Source: Bacteroides sp.
GTDB taxonomy: Bacteria > Bacteroidota > Bacteroidia > Bacteroidales > Muribaculaceae
NCBI GenBank assembly: GCA_014802435.1
Contig: JAAVCG010000044.1
Span: 1-47,357, forward strand
Length of the DNA stretch: 47,357 nt
Direction of reading: 5' to 3'
Below the pieces are notes generated by a model, which searched no databases, was not told the origin of the DNA, and worked only from the letters and a program-made list of their open reading frames with translations. The position numbers and the translations under genes were made by a program. Below, piece by piece: positions 1-9,057 of this stretch (position 1 is its first letter; each line of letters starts with the position of its first letter).

Positions 1-466
1 CCCTTGTAGACTTGTTTTGTGTTGAAGTCGCATAGCCAAACAGAGGTTCAAAGCGTGCCCCTCTCGGCATAGTGAGCGTCGTACCGTCAACTCCAATGAT
101 CAATTTATTTTTCCATTTCTTTACGGACATTTTACGATAGTAGTTATCCACTATCCTGTTGTTTATAAATTGAAACAAGCTGGGAGAAATGCGTTTACGA
201 CTGATTGAAAACGCACTTTTGGAAGGAGGCTTAATGCCGAGTCTATCATAAAACATCTCCAGTTCACTTTGGTTGCTGCCCGCGCGTGGCATTATCATAA
301 AAGTTAGCAAACGCGACAGCGACAGTCTTGTATGGCGGACAAATACTCTTGAGGGATCTTCGTATCTGCCGGATTTTACAATGAATTTCTCCAACACTTC
401 TCTCCGACTGCTCAGGTCAACAATTTCATTGAATATTTCGTTATAGATGTACTCAAGTTGCTTCAT
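1..466 (-). CDS. IS4-family transposase, N-terminal part (cut by window edge)
   Basis: About 155 residues are visible from the start MKQLEYIYNEIF; the gene runs off the left edge of the window. The segment around residues 40-110 (arginine and serine rich, with RLLTFMIMPRAGSNQSELE) resembles the helical N-terminal region of IS4-type transposases. The motif IIGVDGTTL near residue 125 fits the first catalytic aspartate of the DDE triad in this family. The other catalytic residues lie outside the window. The start is the first ATG after the hairpin at 464-511. The IS right end must lie between about 511 and 640, but I could not define its terminal inverted repeat or target duplication from one end. 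Family assignment is from motif memory; completeness of the copy is unknown. Confidence 0.75.
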   Translation of the reverse strand, partial: MKQLEYIYNEIFNEIVDLSSRREVLEKFIVKSGRYEDPSRVFVRHTRLSLSRLLTFMIMPRAGSNQSELEMFYDRLGIKPPSKSAFSISRKRISPSLFQFINNRIVDNYYRKMSVKKWKNKLIIGVDGTTLTMPRGARFEPLFGYATSTQNKSTR

Positions 467-511
467 AGCATTATCTGTTTAAATTCTCTACTTATAACAG
501 ATAACGCTATG
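464..511 (-). promoter_or_regulatory. Hairpin covering the transposase start codon
   Basis: The arms 464-479 and 496-511 are inverted repeats matching at 15 of 16 positions, with a 16 nt loop. On the minus strand the transposase ATG forms the last three bases of the 3' arm. A transcript entering from outside would fold this hairpin and hide the start; one begun in the loop would not. Such occlusion is known for other insertion sequences (IS10, IS50); for this element it is inference. Confidence 0.55.
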
Positions 512-652
512 ATTTTGTATAGATCCGGCTTATTTTAACTGCATTGGGCTCGCGCCTGGGGTTAGTCATTACATCGCCTCTCCGAGGCTCTAATAGGTTG
601 TTAGATAGGGTGCTGGAGAACTTTTGATTTGTCGAGGGCTGTTCATCTGCTT

Positions 653-750
653 TATGGAAAGGCGGATTCCGATCCGCCGCCTGGTCTTACGGCCCGCAAA
701 TCTATTCGGCTTGTGCGAGGGTGCGGCGGATCGGAATCCGCCTTTCCATA
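653..750. repeat. Dispersed repeat, copy A: facing pair of 28 bp hairpin units
   Basis: Two inverted 28 bp units, 653-680 and 723-750, are exact reverse complements and enclose a 42 bp spacer. Each unit contains GGCGGATCGGAATCCGCC (or its complement), itself a hairpin with 7 bp arms and a 4 nt loop, followed by CTTTCCATA. The same unit occurs at 14182-14208, 26564-26591, 47086-47113 and, truncated, at 47347-47357. The copy lies between the SusC/SusD operon terminator and the IS element. The remaining part of the gene-free stretch 467-835 holds only small palindromes such as GCCTC-TCC-GAGGC near 579-591; I see no gene there. Confidence 0.85.
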
Positions 751-776
751 GGTGTTGGGGCTGAGGGCGTTTTTTC

Positions 777-815
777 CATAAAAAAAAGCAGGAGGTCCCG
801 GGTGGGGCCTCCTGT
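777..815 (-). terminator. Rho-independent terminator of the SusC/SusD operon
   Basis: On the minus strand, an 11 bp GC-rich stem (arms near 789-799 and 804-814) with a short loop is followed by a run of eight or nine U. It sits about 20 nt past the stop codon of the lipoprotein gene at 836, so it closes the operon. Confidence 0.85.
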
Positions 816-835
816 GGTATTGGGGGAAGTGGGGG

Positions 836-2497
836 TTACAGTTTGCTGTTTTTGCCGTAGAGTTTGAGTTCGGCGAGGTTCCAGTAGATTGTTGTAGAGG
901 AAGAGCAGAGGTTTTCACCCTTGTCGTTTTCAATGACGCAGAAGCGGAGATATTTGAAGGTCTCGGGTGCTTGATACATCTTGTCAATCTTACCGATTTC
1001 GAATGACTGACCTGAGGCGAGCTTCTTGGTGTTAGTTGCGGTGGCGAACTTCACCCATGAGTTTTCATTGTCGATCTCGTTAGAGTAGTAGAGGTCAATC
1101 TTCTTGGGTGAGCAGGGGTTAGTGCTTCGTGCGGTAATGTTGAAGTAGACAGCGTCAATTTCTTCGGGGAGGGTGATTTCAAGGTAAGAGCCGTAGGGGG
1201 CGCTGCGGTCGAAGGCCACTGTCCATCCGGAGTGGAAGAACGTTGAGAGGTCGTCGTCGAAGAGGCCGTTGATTGAGCCTTCAGAGGGTTCGCAGTCGTT
1301 AGAGGTAACGCAGGAATCGTCAAGGTCAATGGGGGCTTCGATTACCTTTACGCCGACCTGGAAGGTGGTTGCGGTGATGAGGGTCTTGACAACGTCCCAA
1401 GAGGGTTTGTTTTCGTTGTCGTCCCAAGCGATGGCGTTGGTGCGGCTCTTGGCGGTTTTGTTTTCGATAACGATAGGCACAACGAGGTTCTTGTTGAGCA
1501 TTTCGTTGGGGTCGATGTTATCGAGGTAGATTTTCAGGGGGATGCGTGCCTTGGTGACTCCGGCGGGGAAGTTTACGGTGTAAGCTTCTTCAGTACCGGT
1601 GAGGGCATCGCTCTTGTAGACCTCGAATTCGCGGCGGTCAGTGATTTCCCAGCGGGTCACAGCGGGGGTAACGACTCCGGTTTCCTTGTCGGTTGATTCC
1701 TTGTCGTTTTTGAGGTAAGTGAGCGGGGTGCTCTTCTTTTCGTCGGCGTATTCAGGAACGGCTGCAGCCTTGGGTTCTACGATGCGAACACCGAATCCCC
1801 AGGGGTTCTTACAGGGAAGAGTCAGGTAGACTTCAGGCTCGTAGACGAGGCCCTTGCCGGCATCGTTGATGAGGCGGCGGCGAGAGAGTTCTTCAATGTC
1901 GAATCCACCGTCGGGGACGTCGCAGGTGATGACGGGGTCAAGGTCATTGAGCGAAACCATCAGGACGTTGTTATATTCATTAACGGAGTCGGTTTCAGAG
2001 TAGAGGCCGATGGGGATAATGAATTCCTTGTTTGCGAGCTGGGCCTGGACTTCGGGTGAGCGATACCATTTGCAGTATTCAGAAGATTTAACGCGGAGGG
2101 TAGCGCCGAAGTAGCGGTCATTTTCGCCGGAGAAGGTGTATTCGATTGACTTGGTAACGTTACCGTTGGCGTCAATGAGGTCAAAGAGGTCAGCGTCAAC
2201 GATTCCGAGACCGGAGAAGTTTTCACCGATGTTGTCTTCAACGTATTTGTTGAAGTCGTCGTTGGTCATGACGCGGAGGTTAGCGTGAGAAACGCGCTCG
2301 GGGGAGTGTCCGCCCTTGATGACTGAGATGTAGCGGTCAGCATAGTCGTCGGTAGAATAGACGTCCATGTCAACGTCGCCTCCGTCTTTGATGAGCATGA
2401 CGTCGCCATACTGGTCGTCATAGATATCATACTTGTCGCAGGAGGTGGCGGCGGCCATCAGCGCAAGCAGACCGGATGCTATAAATAATTTTTTCAT
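836..2497 (-). CDS. Surface lipoprotein: BT_3987-like (DUF1735) N-terminal domain plus F5/8 type C (discoidin) domain
   Basis: A 553-residue lipoprotein, third gene of the SusC/SusD operon. The N-terminus MKKLFIASGLLALMAAATSC is a signal peptide with a lipobox ending in Cys20, followed by an acidic stretch (DKYDIYDDQYGD) typical of surface-exported Bacteroidota lipoproteins. Residues about 35-380 look like one or two DUF1735-type immunoglobulin-like domains. Residues about 395-550 (INGLFDDDLSTFFHSGW, LEITLPEEIDAVYF, YLRFCVIENDKG, NLAELKLYG) have the pattern of an F5/8 type C carbohydrate-binding domain. The likely role is binding the glycan at the cell surface and passing it to SusD/SusC, in the SusE/SusF position. 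The start is supported by the signal peptide. Ligand unknown. The 36 bp gap to the susD homologue implies co-transcription. Confidence 0.82.
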   Translation of the reverse strand: MKKLFIASGLLALMAAATSCDKYDIYDDQYGDVMLIKDGGDVDMDVYSTDDYADRYISVIKGGHSPERVSHANLRVMTNDDFNKYVEDNIGENFSGLGIVDADLFDLIDANGNVTKSIEYTFSGENDRYFGATLRVKSSEYCKWYRSPEVQAQLANKEFIIPIGLYSETDSVNEYNNVLMVSLNDLDPVITCDVPDGGFDIEELSRRRLINDAGKGLVYEPEVYLTLPCKNPWGFGVRIVEPKAAAVPEYADEKKSTPLTYLKNDKESTDKETGVVTPAVTRWEITDRREFEVYKSDALTGTEEAYTVNFPAGVTKARIPLKIYLDNIDPNEMLNKNLVVPIVIENKTAKSRTNAIAWDDNENKPSWDVVKTLITATTFQVGVKVIEAPIDLDDSCVTSNDCEPSEGSINGLFDDDLSTFFHSGWTVAFDRSAPYGSYLEITLPEEIDAVYFNITARSTNPCSPKKIDLYYSNEIDNENSWVKFATATNTKKLASGQSFEIGKIDKMYQAPETFKYLRFCVIENDKGENLCSSSTTIYWNLAELKLYGKNSKL

Positions 2498-2533
2498 GTT
2501 GTGAGATTTCAGATTGTGAAAATGGATTATTGA

Positions 2534-4753
2534 TTAGTAACCGGGAGCCTGAACCATCTGCGGGTTGTTATAAACCTCGCTCTGGTAGAGGGGCCAGAGA
2601 TACTGACGCTTGTGGAAGGTATACTGAGAGTTGATCATGATGGGGGTGTGCCATTCGTCGGAAGTGGGCTTCACCTTCAGACCGTTGAGGCCTTCACGCA
2701 TACCGTAAGCGAAATATTCGTCACCGGCAACCCAGCGGCGCACGTCGAAGTAGCGTACACCTTCGTCCCAGAGTTCAACGAAGCGTTCGTTGCGCACCCA
2801 TTCGGTGAGGGTCCAAACCTTAGAGCGGGAAGTATTGCGTGCGTCGTCGACCATACCGATCATAGATTCGGTCAGAGGAGCGACGTAGGCGCGGCTGCGG
2901 ATTTGGTTAACGAGGTTCATGGCAGCTTCCTTGGCGTTAGAGCCGAGGTCAGCTTCGGCCATGAAGTTGAGGATGTTGACCTTGCCGCCGTCGGGCTCGT
3001 GAGCTTCAGCGCCGGAGGGAGTCATGTCATCAGCGGTGTAAGTAACGTTGGGGAAGAGGTCATAGTCACCGGTGGGGATTGCGATGCCGCGGTCTTCCAT
3101 CTCGGCGAAACATTCGGCGAGGTTGAGCATCACTTCAGCCATACGGATGAGTACGTCGGGAGAGTTCTTGCCGGAGGTCCACTGGCCATTGTTGGCGGCC
3201 CACTTTGACAGGGGGTCAACGTGTTTCATAGAGAGGAATCCGGTAACGGAGTAGTTACGTTCGCCCTGTCCGCGGCCCTGCATTTCGGCGTTCTGCATGT
3301 TGAGCAGCTTGGGGTCGCCGTCGTTGAGCAGGGTGAGGTAGTCGCCGCCGTCGAAGGCGATCCAGGCGTAGAAGCGGGGTTCGCGGTTGACGCAGATGTT
3401 CATGACGTTAGCGCGGTCGCCGGTGAAGCCGGCGAGCTGATACCATGAAGCCTTGGGCATAGAAGAGTCATGACCGGGAGTCAGACCGTTAGCGTTAAGG
3501 AAGTGTTCAACGGTGTAGAGGGTGGGGCTGACGCCGTTCCAACCTTCTTTCCATTTGGAGTTGGTTTCAGTCGTTTCGAGCACGCGACGGGGCAGACGGG
3601 AGTCAGTCATACCGTAAACCACCTGCTGGTTAGACCAGATGATTTCCTTGTTGCCTTCGTGGGGGGTGGTGGTGTTCAGGTAACGGAGCATACGCACGGT
3701 TTCCTTGAAGTCCTCCTTTGACCATTCGGGCATGTTGGCGGGAGCGGTCATGTTTTCTTCGCCGGGGATATAGATAGCATCGGCGAGGACATCGTCAGCG
3801 TCCATGTGGGCGGCGTCTTCAATGGTGTAGAGGCGATATCCGGCGAGTTGAGCCTTATGATAAGCGCGGATACAAGCTGCGAGGGCGCGTTCCCATTTCC
3901 AAGATTCGTAAGTATCAGAGAAGAGTTTGTTGCCATAATCTTCGCCGGTAATGGGGTTCTTGGAGTTGGTTTTGTTGCGCCAGGTCTTATAGGGGAACTT
4001 GCCGTTCCAGAGGTCAGAAGCGGCCATCAGATAGAGGCGAGCCTGGAGGGCATAGCAGATAACTGAAGTGGCGCGGCCCTGATATTCATGAGAGCGGGTC
4101 TGCATTTCCTGACGTTCGAAGACCTTTGCACATTCTTCAAGTTCGTTGGCAATCCAGTCAACTACACCGTCAACGTGAACGCGGCCGGGATAGTTAGAGG
4201 GGTCAGTGTCCATGGCGATGAACTTATCGGTGATGGGCACAGGACCGTAGATGCGGAGTACCTGATAGTGATAGAAGGCGCGGCAGAAGCGAGACTCGGC
4301 GAGCCAGAGTTCTTCTTCATTGGGGTCTTCACAAACGGAGTTCTTTCTACCTTCGCTGAGGAGTTCGCGCTCAAACAGGAGGGTCTGGCCGATTGCAGAG
4401 TAGTAAGAGTCCCAGAATTTGGGGTCATAGTTGGTAGCGGTGGTCTGCAGGGTGTTACGCATGATAGCGTAAGAGGTAGGACCGTCGACGGCCATCCAGG
4501 TTTCAGGGATGAGGAATTCATCGTTAGCGGCATTGAGGCCGGAACGATAGTCGCGGGGTGAGAAGTCACGCTGGCTGACGCCGTTATAGCAGGAATAGAG
4601 GAATCCTTGGGCGTTAGAGTGATTCTTCATTGCGTCGCTCAAGCCGGGCTGTTCCGGGGGCACGACGTCGAGGTAGTTACATGAGGTAACTCCGGCGAGA
4701 GTGCCCATTGCAAGCGCAAGAGAGGCGTATTTGAATATGTTTTTAACTTTCAT
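2534..4753 (-). CDS. RagB/SusD family nutrient-uptake outer-membrane lipoprotein
   Basis: A 739-residue SusD homologue, at the long end for the family. The signal peptide ends in a lipobox (LAGVTSC, Cys25), so the protein is expected at the outer face of the outer membrane, where SusD proteins act as a lid on the SusC barrel and bind glycan. The N-terminal SusD pattern (NYLDVVPPEQPGLSDA, then FLYSCYNGV) and tetratricopeptide-like helices around residues 140-260 are visible. The C-terminal family signature RNERFVELWDEGVRYFDVRRW is present in shortened form (VRNERFVELWDEG, RYFDVRRW) at about residues 660-685. It lies between the susC homologue (45 bp upstream) and the surface lipoprotein. Codon choice is strongly biased in all three genes, which suggests high expression. 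Substrate cannot be read from the sequence, and no enzyme lies in the operon. Confidence 0.95.
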   Translation of the reverse strand: MKVKNIFKYASLALAMGTLAGVTSCNYLDVVPPEQPGLSDAMKNHSNAQGFLYSCYNGVSQRDFSPRDYRSGLNAANDEFLIPETWMAVDGPTSYAIMRNTLQTTATNYDPKFWDSYYSAIGQTLLFERELLSEGRKNSVCEDPNEEELWLAESRFCRAFYHYQVLRIYGPVPITDKFIAMDTDPSNYPGRVHVDGVVDWIANELEECAKVFERQEMQTRSHEYQGRATSVICYALQARLYLMAASDLWNGKFPYKTWRNKTNSKNPITGEDYGNKLFSDTYESWKWERALAACIRAYHKAQLAGYRLYTIEDAAHMDADDVLADAIYIPGEENMTAPANMPEWSKEDFKETVRMLRYLNTTTPHEGNKEIIWSNQQVVYGMTDSRLPRRVLETTETNSKWKEGWNGVSPTLYTVEHFLNANGLTPGHDSSMPKASWYQLAGFTGDRANVMNICVNREPRFYAWIAFDGGDYLTLLNDGDPKLLNMQNAEMQGRGQGERNYSVTGFLSMKHVDPLSKWAANNGQWTSGKNSPDVLIRMAEVMLNLAECFAEMEDRGIAIPTGDYDLFPNVTYTADDMTPSGAEAHEPDGGKVNILNFMAEADLGSNAKEAAMNLVNQIRSRAYVAPLTESMIGMVDDARNTSRSKVWTLTEWVRNERFVELWDEGVRYFDVRRWVAGDEYFAYGMREGLNGLKVKPTSDEWHTPIMINSQYTFHKRQYLWPLYQSEVYNNPQMVQAPGY

Positions 4754-4797
4754 TGTTAAGAAATTCTATGATTGTTAGATTGAAAAGGAGGGAGGAA

Positions 4798-7700
4798 TTA
4801 GATGGTAACCTGAACGCCGACAGAGACGGTTTTCTGCATCGGGTAAGAGTTCCATGCTGAGAGTTCGGGATCCCAGAGCTTGAAGGGGCTGAAGGTCACG
4901 AGGTTCTGACCGGAAACGTAGACGCGGCCATAGGGGAAGCGCCAGCCGAGCTCAACGTTACGCAGACGGAGGAATGAACCATTACGCATCCACCAGGTTG
5001 AGTTCTGGTCATTGTTAGACACGTCGGTCTGCAGAGTACCCAGACGGGGGTAGTCAACGTCGAAGTTGTCGGGGTCATTGATGGGATCATAGAAAGAATC
5101 AGCAATCCAGGCGAGGACGTTGCGGGCATCGGCCTGCGGGGTCTTACCTTCCATGAAGGGGTGAACGTCGCCCATGAGGATAGTGCGCTTGGCTGAGCCG
5201 GTGAACTGGAAGCCGAAGTCGAAGGCCTTCCAGTTGAGGGTACCGCCGAAACCATACTGGATACGGGGCACGCGGCCATATTCGCTGATCATCGTTTTAT
5301 CTTCAGAGGTGATTTGACCGTCACCGTTGAGGTCACGATACTTGATGTCACCTACCTGGGGGTTAGAACCGAGGTTCTGTTGGGGAGAGTTGGCAATTTC
5401 TTCTTCGCTCTTGAAGAGGCCTTCAGCGATGTAGCCGTCAGTGCGTGAAGAAGATACGGGGAGGTTAGTGCCCATGAGCCATGCGTAAGGCTTAACTGCT
5501 TCGTCCCAGTTGGTCACTTTGTTTTCAGAGTAAGTGAAAGTTCCCTGCACGGAGAAGTTCCAGTCATTGTTGATGCGCTTGTTATAAGAGAGTGAGAGTT
5601 CACCACCCTTGTTTTCCATCGTACCGGAGTTAGCCCAGGGTTTTGCGGCGTCATAACCGAGAGAGCCGGGCCATGCTTCACGAGAGATGAAGATGTCATA
5701 ACGGTGTTCCCAGAAGAGGTCGGCATTGATGTTCAAGTCGCCGAAGAGGGTGAATTCGATACCGACGTCGGCCTTACGAGATTTTTCCCAACCGAGACCG
5801 GGCATTGCATAGTAAGTAACCTGCGGGCCGCCGCCTGAAGTCTGAGAAGAGTCATAGTCACCGGCAGTCCAGGAGATTGCGGAGATGTTGTTGCCGGTAA
5901 TCTTGTCGATGTAGAGGAAGTGAGATCCGCCGGGGCTCTGAAGGGCGTCAGAACCTACGAGACCGTAAGAAGCACGAAGCTTAAGGTTAGTCAGGACATT
6001 AGATGCGGGAGCGAACCAGGGTTCGTTAGAGATAACCCAGCCGATAGAACCTGCGGGGAAGAATCCGAAGCGGTCTTTCTTGGCCAGACGTTCGGTGCCG
6101 TTATAACCGGCGTTGAATTCAACGAGGTAACGGTGAGCGTAGTCATAAGTAGCGCGGAAAGAGAAGCCTTGGTTACGGTTGGGGAGCACGTCGCCGCGAT
6201 ATTCCCATTGACGATACTGAACCATAGCGCTGACGTCATGGAGGCCGAACTTGCGGTTCCAGTCAAAGCGGGCCTGGATTTCAAAGGTCTGGTCAGAGGA
6301 GCGACCGAGGGCTGATTCATTCAGGTAAACGGTACCTTCCTGAAGGGCTACGGTGCGCATGTTTTCAACGGGGGTGAGCTGGCCGGTGATGGCGTCATAC
6401 TTAGCGCCCTGGTTGGTGAAATAGTAGGGGGTCACAGTGCGGTTGAACGACATCTGGCTCCAAGATTTCAGGTTCACCCAAGCCTCAAAGCGCAGGCCCT
6501 TGGTGATGAAGTCGAGGTCCTGGTTGAGTTTGACTACGGTGTTAAGAGTAGTCTGGTTAGTCTGCTGATAAGAGGTGTTGAGCACTGCATAAGGGTTCTG
6601 CAGAGTGTGTTCTGAATACTTGCGGGAACCGTAGCGCACGAATTCGTCGCCTTCCTGAGCGGGGTAAGTCACCGGGAATGAAATCGGGGTGGTTGACAGG
6701 GTCATGGCGAAGATTGAGGCGGCGCCGGTGTTGGGGCCGGTGTTCTGACGCACCTGAGCATTCATGTTCATGCTGATGGTGGTGGTCGGGGTCACCTTAT
6801 AAGAGATGTTGTTCTGGAAGGTGTAGTTATAGAGCTGGATGTTGTTGTTCCAGGAGTAGAGCTTGGAGGTGTTCAGAAGACCATCTTCATGCTGAACGTC
6901 GATTGACATATAGTACTTCACCTTAGAACCACCACCGCTGACGTTAACGTTGCCGCGCTGGCGGGAAGCCATGTTGCGGAAGAGGATGTCGTTCCAGTTA
7001 ACGTTAGGATAGAGATAGGGGTTTGCACCGGTGCGGGTCCATTCGATTTCGTTGGCTGAATATACGGGGTCGCCGCCGCGGCTCTGACGGGCCAGGTTAT
7101 AGACCTCCATGTATCGGCCACCGTCAACGAACTCGGGGAACTTGTCGAGGAAGTTGAATGAGGCATCGAAGCTTACGCCGACGCGGGTTTGAGAGTTATA
7201 GTCACCGCCTTTGGTCTTGACGATCATCACACCGTTAGCACCGCGGGCACCATAGATAGCCGTTGCGGAAGCGTCCTTGAGGATTGAGAAAGACTCGATG
7301 TTTTCAGCGGGGACGAAGTTAAGGTCATTGGCAGAGATTTCAACATCGTCCAAGAGGATAAGAGGAGTAGCGCGGCCGCCGAAGGTGCCGATACCGCGGA
7401 TATAGAATTCAGCGGCAGAACCGGGCTCACCGGAGGTTGTCTGCGCAACGACACCGGCAATCTTACCGGCCAGGGCGTTAGTGAGGTTGGTTGAGGGGAG
7501 CTTGAGTTCGTCGCCCTTGACGGAGGTGATAGCGCCGGTTACGGAGACACGCTTCTGAGTGCCGGCGCCGACAACTACGACTTCGTCGAGGGTATTGTCA
7601 TCGCCCTTCATTGAGACTTTAACATAGCCGAGGTCTTCAATGGGTACGCGGGCTTCTTTATAGCCTACATAGGTAACGAGGAGGGTGACGTTTTTACCGG

Positions 7701-7965
7701 TGGGGACATTGATTGAGAAGTTACCGTCAATGTCTGTTGCGGTAATTGCAGTTTTGTCGCCGACAACGGAAACGGTAGCGCCGGGGAGGGGTTCGCCATC
7801 GGCGGCATCAACAACCGTACCGGTCACGGCGCGCTTGCCGGCGGGCGCCTGAGCCTGCGGAGCGCCCGAGGGTTCGGGAGCGGCCGTCGCAGCTACGGGA
7901 GCCAACATGGCAAAGGCAACCAGCCCGTTAAGGGCATAGCGCCAGGGTAAAGAGTTTTTTCTCAT
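4798..7965 (-). CDS. SusC/RagA family TonB-linked outer-membrane transporter
   Basis: A 1055-residue SusC homologue and first gene of the operon. A signal peptide covers about residues 1-29 (cut near ATAA). Residues about 45-125 form a carboxypeptidase-regulatory-like domain (AVTGTVVDAADGEPLPGATV ... IDGNFSINVP). A TonB-box-like DEVVVVG lies near residue 128. The plug domain carries SVTGAITSVKGDELKL and the SusC signature SATAIYGARGANGVMIVKTK at about 233-252. The rest is the 22-strand barrel, with a C-terminal strand ending VGVQVTI. It imports oligosaccharide across the outer membrane using TonB energy, together with the SusD protein downstream. There is no STN domain, so ECF sigma/anti-sigma signalling through this transporter is not indicated. 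Confidence 0.96.
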   Translation of the reverse strand: MRKNSLPWRYALNGLVAFAMLAPVAATAAPEPSGAPQAQAPAGKRAVTGTVVDAADGEPLPGATVSVVGDKTAITATDIDGNFSINVPTGKNVTLLVTYVGYKEARVPIEDLGYVKVSMKGDDNTLDEVVVVGAGTQKRVSVTGAITSVKGDELKLPSTNLTNALAGKIAGVVAQTTSGEPGSAAEFYIRGIGTFGGRATPLILLDDVEISANDLNFVPAENIESFSILKDASATAIYGARGANGVMIVKTKGGDYNSQTRVGVSFDASFNFLDKFPEFVDGGRYMEVYNLARQSRGGDPVYSANEIEWTRTGANPYLYPNVNWNDILFRNMASRQRGNVNVSGGGSKVKYYMSIDVQHEDGLLNTSKLYSWNNNIQLYNYTFQNNISYKVTPTTTISMNMNAQVRQNTGPNTGAASIFAMTLSTTPISFPVTYPAQEGDEFVRYGSRKYSEHTLQNPYAVLNTSYQQTNQTTLNTVVKLNQDLDFITKGLRFEAWVNLKSWSQMSFNRTVTPYYFTNQGAKYDAITGQLTPVENMRTVALQEGTVYLNESALGRSSDQTFEIQARFDWNRKFGLHDVSAMVQYRQWEYRGDVLPNRNQGFSFRATYDYAHRYLVEFNAGYNGTERLAKKDRFGFFPAGSIGWVISNEPWFAPASNVLTNLKLRASYGLVGSDALQSPGGSHFLYIDKITGNNISAISWTAGDYDSSQTSGGGPQVTYYAMPGLGWEKSRKADVGIEFTLFGDLNINADLFWEHRYDIFISREAWPGSLGYDAAKPWANSGTMENKGGELSLSYNKRINNDWNFSVQGTFTYSENKVTNWDEAVKPYAWLMGTNLPVSSSRTDGYIAEGLFKSEEEIANSPQQNLGSNPQVGDIKYRDLNGDGQITSEDKTMISEYGRVPRIQYGFGGTLNWKAFDFGFQFTGSAKRTILMGDVHPFMEGKTPQADARNVLAWIADSFYDPINDPDNFDVDYPRLGTLQTDVSNNDQNSTWWMRNGSFLRLRNVELGWRFPYGRVYVSGQNLVTFSPFKLWDPELSAWNSYPMQKTVSVGVQVTI

Positions 7966-8089
7966 TCTGTGATTGATGATTGTGGTTTGTTAATAATTTC
8001 AAGGTAAAGACGTAAGTTTTCACTTATTTTTAGTTAAAAAGTCACAAAAAATGATGCTTTTGTGAACTCCTTAACATTATATAAGTGGT

Positions 8090-8127
8090 CAAAGTTAAGA
8101 ATTTTCCGCAAAATTCCGAGTTAACTC
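8090..8127 (-). promoter_or_regulatory. Candidate promoter of the SusC/SusD operon with palindrome at the -33 position
   Basis: TAACTTTG (8090-8097, minus strand) fits the Bacteroidota -7 box TAnnTTTG and would give a leader of about 118 nt before the susC homologue. The usual TTTG is missing 20 nt upstream. Instead the perfect 10 bp palindrome GAGTTAACTC (8118-8127) occupies that place, which would suit a promoter needing an activator. No regulator gene lies nearby. The start site is predicted only. Confidence 0.4.
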
Positions 8128-8151
8128 AGTGTTAAATATTGTTAAAATAGC

Positions 8152-9057
8152 TTATATTATACCGATTATCTCGCGAATGTCTGAAATCTTGTTTCGGCGG
8201 CAATATTCTTCAATTTCGTCAACGATTTTGACGCTGATGGCCGGGTCAAGGAAGTTGGCCGTGCCGACTTCTACGGCCGTTGCGCCCGCCATGAGAAACT
8301 CCAGGGCGTCACGTCCGCAAGTGATGCCTCCGAGGCCTATCACGGGGATTTTCACCGCCTTGGCCACTTGCCAGACCATTCTGACGGCTACGGGGCGGAC
8401 TGCGGGGCCGCTCAGACCGCCGGTGATGGTGCTCAGGTAGGGCCGACGATGGTCAACGTCGATGGCCATGCCCATCAGAGTGTTGATAAGCGAGACGGAA
8501 TCGGCGCCTTCGCCCTCAACCGCACGTGCAATCTCCGCAATATCAGTCACATTAGGGCTGAGCTTGACAATCAGGGTGCGCTCCCAGGCCTTGCGCAAGG
8601 CGGCGGTGACGGCTGCGGCGCCCTTGGTTGTGGTGCCAAAGGCCATGCCGCCCTGCTTGACGTTAGGGCAGGAGATATTGACCTCGATGGCGCGGATGCC
8701 TTTCAGGGCGCTCAGGCGCTCGGCCACTCCGACGTAGTCATCAATCGTCGCGCCCGAAACGTTGACAATCACCTCCGAGCCGCAATCCTTGATGCGCGGA
8801 TAAATCTGGTCGACAAAGTATTTGACGCCCTTGTTTTGCAGGCCGACGGCATTGAGCATTCCTGAAGGGGTCTCGACCATGCGGGGATAGTCATTACCTT
8901 CGCGGGCCAGGAGTGTGGTGCCCTTGACGACGAATCCGCCCAGGCGGCTAAGGTCCAGGAAGTCAGAAAATTCCTCGCCATAGCCGAAGGTGCCGCTGGC
9001 GGTCAATACGGGGTTTTTGAGCTGCAGAGAGCCTATGTTTACGCTTAATCTTGCCAT
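8152..9057 (-). CDS. pyrD: Dihydroorotate dehydrogenase B, catalytic subunit
   Basis: A 301-residue class 1B dihydroorotate dehydrogenase. It oxidises dihydroorotate to orotate in pyrimidine synthesis, with FMN, and passes electrons to the PyrK subunit. Family patterns visible: [16 protein letters not shown] at the N-terminus, the substrate-binding [23 protein letters not shown] (with the catalytic-loop Cys of class 1B enzymes), LSPNVTDI, and the FMN phosphate-binding [19 protein letters not shown] near the C-terminus. Length is normal for the family. The start overlaps the end of pyrK by 13 nt, the usual sign of coupled translation of the two subunits. I see no clear U-rich terminator between its stop and 7965. 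Confidence 0.96.
   Translation of the reverse strand: MARLSVNIGSLQLKNPVLTASGTFGYGEEFSDFLDLSRLGGFVVKGTTLLAREGNDYPRMVETPSGMLNAVGLQNKGVKYFVDQIYPRIKDCGSEVIVNVSGATIDDYVGVAERLSALKGIRAIEVNISCPNVKQGGMAFGTTTKGAAAVTAALRKAWERTLIVKLSPNVTDIAEIARAVEGEGADSVSLINTLMGMAIDVDHRRPYLSTITGGLSGPAVRPVAVRMVWQVAKAVKIPVIGLGGITCGRDALEFLMAGATAVEVGTANFLDPAISVKIVDEIEEYCRRNKISDIREIIGII

Noticed and set aside
2612-4561. Long plus-strand ORFs (up to 198 and 157 codons) opposite the susD homologue
   Set aside because: They are antisense shadows of a clearly real SusD gene with strong codon bias, and have no signal, domain or promoter of their own.
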